Shown here one piece after another: positions 56,908-64,000 of a DNA stretch of 64,000 bases. The position numbers were made by a program, and so were the translations under genes. Source of the stretch: Mycocentrospora acerina (lineage: Eukaryota > Ascomycota > Dothideomycetes > Pleosporales); contig JAKUHH010000148.1 of NCBI GenBank assembly GCA_022701365.1, positions 1-64,000 on the forward strand, given 5' to 3'. The notes under the pieces were generated by a model that saw nothing but the letters and a program-made list of their open reading frames with translations, was not told the origin of the DNA and made no database searches. Position 1 is the stretch's first letter. Every line of letters begins with the position of its first letter.

Positions 56908-59001
56908 ATGGCGCCTTTTCACGCGGATTCGGCACAATCGTCGTCTGATACTGTACCTTTGTGCTCAAGGGATAAGCGCACGAACACTACTTTTACACCT
57001 GTCACGCTGTCTCCACAACATCATTCATGGTGGGTCCGTGTTGGATCAGATGGGTTATTGTTCCTATTCCTTGGCTGGCCTGTTGTGATCGCAACACTCT
57101 CGCTTTTATTTTTCATCTGGACTGGCAGTGACCAAAATTCAACATGGAGCGGGATTATCACTAGCAATCCGGCACGAATAGTCACTATTTGTTCTGCTAT
57201 CATCCGGTCCGCGATAGGAGTCCAGTCTGGAATCTTGACTGCAGCTGTAGCATCGATCGTTCTGGAAAGATGCGGTGTCTCCTTCCAGGACGTGGCACAC
57301 TTTTCGATCGCGAGGGCATCCACAGTTGCACCACATAATATTGCACTGGCGACTCTAGGAACTCATCTTCCTTTGTCACTGAGTGTGCTGCTCAAGACTG
57401 GAGTGATTCTTTCGGTCACAGTCACCATACTGTCACAATTCATATCAACGGCTCTACTTTCCGATTTTAGCGTCATAAACATTGAAGGAAACTCTTCTTC
57501 AGTCGACATGATGTATACTTCAACTTTTTATCCTACTGGCATTCGCTCTTGGACATCCATACCATATGGCTTTCCACGTTTTGCAGAATTCTCAAGCGAG
57601 CCATTCAAGGGCGAAGGATTCTTTGATACGAATAACGTCTACCGAGCGTTTCTACCCATTGATTCTGCTGCCGAACGATCGTCGCTTCGAAAGTACAGTG
57701 GTCCGGCACCCATAATTGATACGCGAGTTGCTTGCATTCGACCTGTTATTGTCATTACGAATCTCACAGCCACTTTGAGTGAGACCAAAAAGCCAACTTA
57801 CGAGGTTCTCATACTCCACGGGACTGTAGCCATTGAACAAGACTACCCCATGCTTAAAAATTTCAGTCCTTCAAATGCGACAAATACGAATAACATGATT
57901 GGCTTGAAACCGGTGAGATTCCAATGTTTACTGTCCATAGCTAGAGACGATACACTAAAAGAGTGGCAGACGTCCATCTGCAAGATAGACATGAACGTCG
58001 GGTTCCGCACTAACAGCGCTCTTGACAACCAACGCCTAAATTTTAAGGCAGATCAATTTCTGCTACTCAACACAACAGGAACTTCAAAACAGTGGATAGA
58101 CAAGGAACACTCAAATAATCGCATTTTCTCGTGGGCTTTCACTCCCAACGGCCCATGGACGACCGCTAAACCCAAACAAGACGACCTATCCCTCTCATTG
58201 AGTCTTTGTATTACCAAACCCATCTCATCTGATCACCTTATCTCAGTATCTAGCAATTCCAGTGGCCTGGAGCCGAAGATGGAAATCGGCACTGAAGCTC
58301 TCCGGTGCCAACTGGGCGCCACAAACATAGACAATACCAACTCTGAACGCAACATCTTCTCCTTATCTGCGCCATCAACATGGAAAAAGATCAAAAACAG
58401 TACCGACGTACAGTATGCCATCAAATCTAGCTGGGATCTCCCGACCTTTTACGACTTCCAATCTGTTGAACACAAAGCAGCATTGCTAATCTCTCAGCAA
58501 GTCGCTGTTCCCCAACAACTCTTCATCATAGAATTTTCCCGCGTGGCGCTCTTCCAGGATACGCTTCGCGAGACAGGAAATCCGGCGCTGGCTTTGCAGG
58601 CTGTCCTTACGATTGTCGCTTCATCACGGTATTACTATTCATTCTACGCGTTCTCAAAGTCTGCGCCGGCGATGATTTCGTTTTCGCAGGAGGTTTTAGG
58701 GCCGGTGCGGATGACTGGATTGATTGCAGTCATTAGTTTAGTTGCTTTACATTCACTTTTGCTAGTTTTGTTTACAGTGCTGTTCATTAGGAAGACAAGC
58801 TACTCTACGATTGGAAACTCGTGGCAGGCGGTGGCTCAAGTGGTATCGGAAGATACGAGGGAGATTTTGGATAAAACGGCAGACATGTCGGCTAAGGAGA
58901 CGAGGGCGTGGATGAATTGGTCGAATATGGGAGGGGGGATGAAACTAAGACTTGCAAGGTCAGGTATCAATGGGAGAAGCGAGATGGGATACATGCGATG
59001 A
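56908..59001 (+). CDS. Fungal hypothetical membrane protein, 697 aa
   Basis: Intron-free gene that I cannot assign to a functional family, although the layout is common among fungal hypothetical proteins. Hydrophobic helices are visible at about residues 49-71 (LLFLFLGWPVVIATLSLLFFIW), 91-118 and 155-180, and one near the C-terminus at about 603-627 (MTGLIAVISLVALHSLLLVLFTVLFI). Between them is a region of over 400 residues with many N-x-S/T sites and paired cysteines, probably extracytoplasmic. The last 68 residues are hydrophilic and probably cytosolic. The long open frame, codon pattern and balanced composition make it a real gene. A surface or vacuolar protein is possible but nothing shows a reaction. 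Confidence 0.8.
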   Translation: MAPFHADSAQSSSDTVPLCSRDKRTNTTFTPVTLSPQHHSWWVRVGSDGLLFLFLGWPVVIATLSLLFFIWTGSDQNSTWSGIITSNPARIVTICSAIIRSAIGVQSGILTAAVASIVLERCGVSFQDVAHFSIARASTVAPHNIALATLGTHLPLSLSVLLKTGVILSVTVTILSQFISTALLSDFSVINIEGNSSSVDMMYTSTFYPTGIRSWTSIPYGFPRFAEFSSEPFKGEGFFDTNNVYRAFLPIDSAAERSSLRKYSGPAPIIDTRVACIRPVIVITNLTATLSETKKPTYEVLILHGTVAIEQDYPMLKNFSPSNATNTNNMIGLKPVRFQCLLSIARDDTLKEWQTSICKIDMNVGFRTNSALDNQRLNFKADQFLLLNTTGTSKQWIDKEHSNNRIFSWAFTPNGPWTTAKPKQDDLSLSLSLCITKPISSDHLISVSSNSSGLEPKMEIGTEALRCQLGATNIDNTNSERNIFSLSAPSTWKKIKNSTDVQYAIKSSWDLPTFYDFQSVEHKAALLISQQVAVPQQLFIIEFSRVALFQDTLRETGNPALALQAVLTIVASSRYYYSFYAFSKSAPAMISFSQEVLGPVRMTGLIAVISLVALHSLLLVLFTVLFIRKTSYSTIGNSWQAVAQVVSEDTREILDKTADMSAKETRAWMNWSNMGGGMKLRLARSGINGRSEMGYMR

Positions 59002-59795
59002 TTGGATACAATTTGAACTTAAGATTAATTTGACTCCTAGATTTCTAATTGCTAGGGAACGGCTTGTGAAGGGACAGGAAACCTTATATAGATACTGGAT
59101 GCTCACGTGCTACTAAAAGTGATGTACTGGTAGTGTTAGTTGACAATAAACATGTTTGATATTAAAAGTCTCCAACATGATACTTTCGTAGGCAGTGAAT
59201 TCATCTTGCGATACTTGAACTTAAGTCCTAATAACAGAATCAAATCGAATCTCCCACAGCCTCATCCTCTATGGCTTAGAGTCCACGTGGTTGACTTGAG
59301 GAAGTATCAAAAATGACTGGCTCGGGTACTGTATAGCTGTAGGAAGTGCTTTCATTTTTCAACATTGTAGTATTAAGATGCTTAATTGTTACAGAACGTG
59401 TGGTCTTGTAAGAGAGTGAAAATCCGCTGTTTATGGAGTTTGCGAAAGAGCCGTTAAAGCTTGTTGGGGTTTACACAGGTCTAAGTCTAAAATTCAGATC
59501 TTTGGAATTTTTCGAGCTTAGTTACTCTGTCGTTAGAAGACACTGAAAGCAATTGATGCTCGCAAGGTAAGGAAGTCACAACAATTCTTTAGCTTCATCA
59601 ATCCAGAGAATATTTAGATACTACTTACGCAATTATTCTAACAGTCCGTGGGAAGAATAGTTCAAAGAATTTCGGTTGCACACAGGTGCGCTGTAAAATT
59701 TGTATCTCGATCTACATTTACACCTGAGATAAGACCTTATACAAATGCCAGAGACGACCACTCAATACACCACCTGTAAACTTCTCATCTCTTCA
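59002..59795. other. Convergent spacer
   Basis: No gene was recognised between the orphan membrane protein and the GST gene. Confidence 0.4.
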
Positions 59796-60818
59796 CTACA
59801 CACTCTCCACCTCAAACGCCGGCATTATATCAACGACTGGAAGTTCCAATCTCGAATCTATACCCGGAACTTTTGCAAGACCCTCGCGCATCTTGGCAAA
59901 ATCCGTAGTCCTCTTGAACGCACCATTGTCCTTTGATTCGCTCGAGCTCCAGTACAGATTTCTCAACCATCTGTCAACATAGGGATAATCCACCCGGATA
60001 AACTTTGCATCGCCTGGCCTCCTGTTCAAAAATCCGACGTAGCCAATATCCCACCGTATAATAGTGGGGTACAAACGAATGTCCGTCTCGGTGATATTTT
60101 TGCCAAAGATGTACGGCTGGTGTGCTGGGTTGGACAAATGTGCTTCGAGTCTTGCTAGGCCATTGTAGATGATTGGGACTGCATCTGCGTACGCGTCCAT
60201 TGTCGATGCAAAGCCAGCTTTGTAGACGCCGTTGTTGATTTGTTCGTAAGTCCAGGTATTCATGGCTTCAATTTCGTCTTTGAACTGTTCGGGCAGTAAA
60301 TCAATGGAACCTGTGGCCGCTTCTTCAGATGATGCTGAGAGGAGAGTGTCGAATCCCGAGGAGAAGATTCGGATAATCTCACTACTCTCATTGTTCACAA
60401 TTGTACCTGTTTTCATCTTAGTCACAGGTGTGTACAATTTTTCTTGGTCATACCTACCAGTCTTTTTATCGAACAGCACTGGAACAGAGGCAATGCCATT
60501 CTCAAGTGAACCTGGCTTGGCTTTTTCGTAAAGCTCACGCATAGTCTTCACACCAGTGATAGGATCCTGACTCGGGCCATGCTTTCCAGAAAAAGTCCAT
60601 CCTTTGGAGGTATCGTAGTTGTCAACCTCCACTATCTCAACAGTCTGCTCCAGTCTCTTCAAGGCCCGTGTTATAAGTGTGCGGTGAACCCAGGGACATA
60701 GATAGTTCATGTACAACACATAGCGATTTCGTTCGGCAGGATATTGTTCAGATGGAATCACGGCTCGAAATTGGGATGTTTTGCGCTCAAAAGTGCCCTG
60801 CTTGGATGAAGAGGACAT
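59796..60818 (-). CDS. Glutathione S-transferase, omega/ECM4-like (glutathionyl-hydroquinone reductase), 2 exons
   Basis: Predicted cytosolic thiol transferase that reduces glutathionyl-hydroquinones. Exons are 60458-60818 and 59796-60406; a 51-nt intron (GTAGGTATG..AAACAG) is removed to give DKKTGTIVNNESSEIIR, as in the family, and 323 residues. Because 51 is divisible by three and has no stop, the unspliced frame also stays open (340 residues), which hides the intron. The catalytic motif is YLCPWVHRT (Cys41), with the long ECM4-type loop VEVDNYDTSKGWTFSGKHGPSQDPITG after it. The NNESSEIIR block contacts glutathione. The C-terminal helical domain has MNTWTYEQINNGVYKAGFA, ETDIRLYPTIIRWD and YPYVDRWLRNLYW. 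It is divergent from the hemerythrin gene over 527 bp. Confidence 0.93.
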   Translation of the reverse strand: MSSSSKQGTFERKTSQFRAVIPSEQYPAERNRYVLYMNYLCPWVHRTLITRALKRLEQTVEIVEVDNYDTSKGWTFSGKHGPSQDPITGVKTMRELYEKAKPGSLENGIASVPVLFDKKTGRYDQEKLYTPVTKMKTGTIVNNESSEIIRIFSSGFDTLLSASSEEAATGSIDLLPEQFKDEIEAMNTWTYEQINNGVYKAGFASTMDAYADAVPIIYNGLARLEAHLSNPAHQPYIFGKNITETDIRLYPTIIRWDIGYVGFLNRRPGDAKFIRVDYPYVDRWLRNLYWSSSESKDNGAFKRTTDFAKMREGLAKVPGIDSRLELPVVDIMPAFEVESV

Positions 60819-61345
60819 GATTTTTTTTGTAGCCGAGGAAGAAAGAACTGGGGGATGATTGAAAGTTTCCTCTTACTTATGGCTCTGCTGAGACCAACTG
60901 AAAGAAGACTCACGGAACCGGTCTTGGCCGGCATCCGTGGTGATGCCATATAATTAGGACTTTTGGTGTGGTCGCTTACCAACTGCTGGTTTTCATGTTA
61001 GGTTGACGTTGCGTGTACGGATGTCGAAATATCCGGGGGGCTTGCTGATTGGTAATTAACAACTACACAAACTAGATTAGCAAACCAACATCTTATTTCC
61101 AAATCTGGAATTATGATGGAGCTGAATATGTTGTTCGTTATATAAGTTTCTGGATGTCACCAAACACATATAACACGAGTGTTCTTCATCTTTTGTCTAC
61201 CAAATCCATCATCATACGCTCTTCCCTTGGTGGCCCCCCCCCCTTCCTCTATCATCACCAGCTGTAGAAAAAAAGAATATTCCCAACCCAAACCTTGCCA
61301 TCCTCCACAGCCTCACCCATACCCACACCCACACCACCACCAACC
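60819..61345. promoter_or_regulatory. Divergent intergenic region (GST / hemerythrin)
   Basis: 527 bp. Near its right end are a C10 run (about 61234-61243) and a CCCACACCC-rich tract (61311-61340), typical pyrimidine-rich fungal promoter or leader sequence ahead of the ATG at 61346. Confidence 0.4.
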
Positions 61346-61959
61346 ATGCAAAACACACCCAACCAACCCGACCCACTACCGCCTTTAACCCCCTCTGAAT
61401 TCCGCCAATACAACCGCCTAGCCACACAAATGACCCACTACGTACATTCCTCCCCTCCCTCCCTCCAACTAACACCCCTCCCTTCTCCCCCCCACAGCAC
61501 GAAATGTTCCGCAAATCCTGGTGCACCATGCAAACAGCGCGACAAAGCAACGCCCCGCCCCCCAAAATGAGCACACGCACCTTCCTGCAGCTCATCCTCT
61601 CCTTCTGCACGCACCTCAAAGCCCACCACGACCTCGAAGAAGCGATTTACTTCCCTTACCTTGCGCAGCGCATGCCGGTTTTCCGGGCTGAAAATGACAT
61701 GCCGGGGCAGCATAGGGAGATCCATGGGGGTTTGCTGCGGTTGAAGGCGTATGTGGAGGGGTGTGAGAAGAAAATGGAAGAGGAAGAAGAAGGAGGAGGA
61801 GGAGGAGAGGGGGGGTTTCGATTCGAGATTATGGGGGAGCTGATGGATGGGTTTGGGGGGGTGTTGTGGCGGCATTTGGATGACGAGGTGGAGAATTTGG
61901 GGGCGGAGAGTATGAGGCGGTATTGGAGTTTGGGGGATATGCAGAGGATGCCGTTTTAG
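61346..61959 (+). CDS. Hemerythrin HHE cation-binding domain protein, 2 exons
   Basis: Small predicted di-iron protein of 185 residues. Exons are 61346-61441 and 61498-61959; the 56-nt intron has a long pyrimidine tract before CACAG. The four-helix-bundle ligands are visible: His33 in YHEMFRKSW, His71/75/76 and Glu80 in HLKAHHDLEEAIYFPYL, His104 and His108 in QHREIHGG, and His158 with Glu162 in HLDDEVE. The loop between helices carries an E/G-rich stretch (EEEEE, GGGGG) that is probably disordered. The family stores or senses iron, O2 or NO; in fungi its role is mostly untested. Composition changes sharply along the gene: C-rich in the coding strand at first, G-rich later. It converges with L-lactate dehydrogenase. 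Confidence 0.88.
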
Positions 61960-62432
61960 GCAAGGGGGGCCGAGGGAGGGAGTGAGTGAGTGAGTGGGAT
62001 TTTTTTATTTTTTATTGGAGATTTGCACAACGGGGTCTAGATTATCTTCCATCATCAAGTGTCTCGCTGGATATCAGCTTTAACTCTGCTTAAATAACAT
62101 GTATTATGTGTACTCGTTGATTAGTTGGTTAGTTGATTAATCGATTGAGAATTTTGAGGGAGGACTGGGGGTTCATTTATCATTCAATTTATGTTTACAA
62201 GATTGTAATTTTTTTAATCAAGACTCTCTAGTACAGCTGTGGTGCATATATTTATATTATGAATATAGAAGCAACATCTAATCTGACAGATAAGCCTTAG
62301 TGTCGTGGATCGAAAAAAAGGTTGACAGTCATTGTTGGAAGAAGATATGTTTCTCGAGAAACGATATTAATCTATTCGTCTTCATCATCATTACACACTT
62401 GCACTATTTTACATGTCACACTCTACACCAGC
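61960..62432. other. Convergent spacer with short GAGT repeat
   Basis: It begins with a G-rich tail and a GAGT/GAGG microsatellite at about 61975-61998, then becomes AT-rich. No gene was seen. Confidence 0.4.
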
Positions 62433-63420
62433 CTACGCATTAATAATATCCTTTAGTGTTTCCGCACTCTTCTTGAGTAGCTTCTTCTCCTCACCACTCA
62501 GCTCCATCTCAATCGTCCTGACTATGCCTTTCCGCCCCACCACTGCGGGGATACTTAGACAAACACCCAATTCCTCCTGCCAATGGCTCACAGGGCGGAT
62601 GTTCTTCTGGTCAAACAATATGCTCCTGCAAATCGACGCCGCCACACCTCCGATCCCATAGTTGGTCACGCCCTTGTTCTCGATGATGTTGGAAGCTTTG
62701 TTTCTTGTTTCTTCTGCAATAGATTCCTTGTCTAGTGTCGTGTTGGGAGGGAGAGCCTGTTCCAAGGGCACACCGCCAATGCTCGCTTTGCTCCATGCGA
62801 CAAACTGGCTCTCGCCATGCTCACCGAGGACGTATGCATCAACGCTACTAGCTGCAACTTTGGCTTTTGCGGCAACGATGCCGCGCAGGCGTGCACTGTC
62901 GAGAAAGGTGCCAGAACCAATAACTTGGTTTTTGGGCAACTCACTGAACTGTTGGGCAAAATATGTGAGGACGTCGACGGGGTTGGCGACAAGGAGGAGA
63001 ATGGTGTTGGGTGAGAATGGTTTCATGTCAGAGATGGCAGACGAGAGAATGGCTTTGTTGCGGCCGATGAGATCGGTTCTGCTCTCACCTAAAAGAATGT
63101 AGTGTTAGCTTCACTCTAGTACTGTTTTATGAATGTGCATTGTACGAACCCTTCTTCTGTTTTGCACCTGCTGTGATGACGACAATATCGCATTGCCCGG
63201 CTTCCTTGTGTGTTCCTGAACGCACGCGTGTGCTTGTGTTGCCGTGGAAAGTTGCATCTGAGAGATCCTGGACCTGGGCGTCTCGGACCTCTTCCTTGGG
63301 ATCGACGAGCAAAATGTCGCCAGCAACGGGGTTCATGATAAGCGAGTAGGCAATGGTTGCACCAACATCGCCGGCGCCGACAATGGCGATGGAGGAAGTG
63401 TACTTGGGGTCTGCAGACAT
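62433..63420 (-). CDS. L-lactate dehydrogenase, 2 exons
   Basis: NAD-dependent cytosolic enzyme that interconverts pyruvate and L-lactate, 308 residues. Exons are 63150-63420 and 62433-63088; the 61-nt intron (GTTCG..TTTTAG) splits the codon for Gly91. Motifs: IVGAGDVGATIAYSL (NAD fold), LLVDPKEE with Asp40 for NAD over NADP, GAKQKKG|ESRTDLIGRN with the mobile-loop Arg, VANPVDVLTY, GSGTFLDSARLR with the Asp-Arg substrate pair, and GEHGESQFVAWS with catalytic His181. The residues around 84-94 (AGAKQKKGESR) fit LDH rather than malate dehydrogenase. The start at 63420 gives the normal LDH N-terminus; an open frame upstream to 63516 is probably leader. Confidence 0.93.
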
Positions 63421-64000
63421 GATGGATAGATGACAGGGATTTTGAGATTGATCAATTGAAAGGAGAAGAGGAAGAGAAATATAAGGCGTAGTGTTTACAT
63501 GTGTGGGTAATACCAATATATTTTCTCAAGAGACGTCATCATGCTCGTCGTCATATCGCGCTAATGCAGGTGCAGTCCGCAGAGTCCGAAGTGGGCCTCT
63601 GTTCGTCATTTTGTAGTCGATACATGTCTGCTAGATCTTGAAGGTGGATCCTGAACGCCAACGTCCCAAACCGCATGCCCCTTGGTGGTATCAGAAAATC
63701 ATCCTCTCCTCTTGATGATACATAACACAAACGCCATAAATCACACAATCTCAACACTCTCACTTTTAGTTTTCTGCCAAATACGCTGAGCCGGCTACTT
63801 GTGTTAAGAACCACAACGCCTCTGGGCCTTGGAGGCTTTATTTTAGGGTACGTTTCAACGATAATCAGCAAATAGACAGAGATACATGGCAAAATGCATC
63901 TTCGCCAATTATACCTTTGCAACAGTGGAAGGCATTTTCTTTCTCGGCTGTGTGGCTAAGCCCTTTTTCAGCAGCAGCGGTATAATGTCAGCGGCCTTTG
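63421..64000. other. Right-edge segment, possible partial gene
   Basis: No gene is certain. From an ATG at 63886 the plus strand is open to the window edge (38 codons, MAKCIFANYTFATVEGIFF...), with A at -3. It may be the first exon of a gene continuing outside, but nothing identifies it. Confidence 0.2.

Noticed and set aside
63551..63922. 123-codon minus-strand frame near the right edge, with a possible small upstream exon
   Set aside because: A GT..AG joining is conceivable, but the product matches nothing known to me and is rich in Arg and Leu, as random frames are.
1..64000. CRISPR arrays, bacterial operons or ribosomal RNA
   Set aside because: The window is clearly fungal nuclear DNA. 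No spaced direct repeats or rRNA-like sequence were seen.

Overview
The window comes from a filamentous ascomycete (Pezizomycotina), most likely a plant-associated Dothideomycete; the class is an inference. The evidence is short introns (mostly 41-82 nt) with GT..AG ends and CTAAC/CTGAC-like branch sites, and fungal-only families: CFEM/Pth11-like receptors, a HET protein, RTA1, a Zn2Cys6 regulator and a highly reducing polyketide synthase remnant. Gene-bearing stretches of moderate GC alternate with AT-rich, gene-poor stretches holding transposon debris. Some of that debris carries the C-to-T/G-to-A decay expected of repeat-induced point mutation (RIP). Exon boundaries were worked out by eye from splice signals, frame continuity and family conservation.

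Layout. 1-846: RIP-decayed 3' end of a Ty1/copia element with its 3' LTR, broken by a single N flanked by an exact 95-bp duplication. 2531-3759: zinc alcohol dehydrogenase. 6676-8181: CFEM plus seven-helix Pth11-like receptor. About 9290-12381: dead HR-PKS (methyltransferase, enoylreductase, ketoreductase tail, ACP), in which the ACP attachment serine is replaced by leucine. 14957-15965: nitroreductase. 17204-18853: amidohydrolase, divergent from an MFS transporter at 19448-21325. 22349-24574: HET protein. 25904-27532: secreted type-B carboxylesterase. 29062-30494: second CFEM/Pth11-like receptor. 31463-33602: RIP-mutated Fot1/pogo transposon with 62-bp inverted repeats, carrying a nested 288-bp solo LTR with a 5-bp target duplication. 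35466-37224: sugar transporter. 38144-40420: Zn2Cys6 transcription factor. 40421-45316: no recognisable gene. 45317-46648: Pth11/rhodopsin-type membrane protein without CFEM. 47056-48952: secreted FAD-linked oxidase, divergent from RTA1-like protein 49636-50569. 51131-52530: FAD monooxygenase. 52701-54547: rhamnogalacturonan lyase (PL4). 56908-59001: orphan membrane protein. 59796-60818: glutathionyl-hydroquinone-reductase-like GST. 61346-61959: hemerythrin protein. 62433-63420: L-lactate dehydrogenase.

How they fit together. No intact biosynthetic cluster is visible, because the only backbone enzyme (the PKS) is dead. The functional theme is interaction with a plant or nutrient environment: three surface receptors of the Pth11/rhodopsin type, a pectin-backbone lyase, secreted esterase and oxidase, sugar and drug-type transporters, and stress or redox enzymes (GST, nitroreductase, FAD monooxygenase). 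Six diverged copies of one short copia LTR lie in the intergenic DNA of the first 35 kb. I found no convincing undescribed system. The most informative structures are the nested transposon/solo LTR and the decayed PKS.
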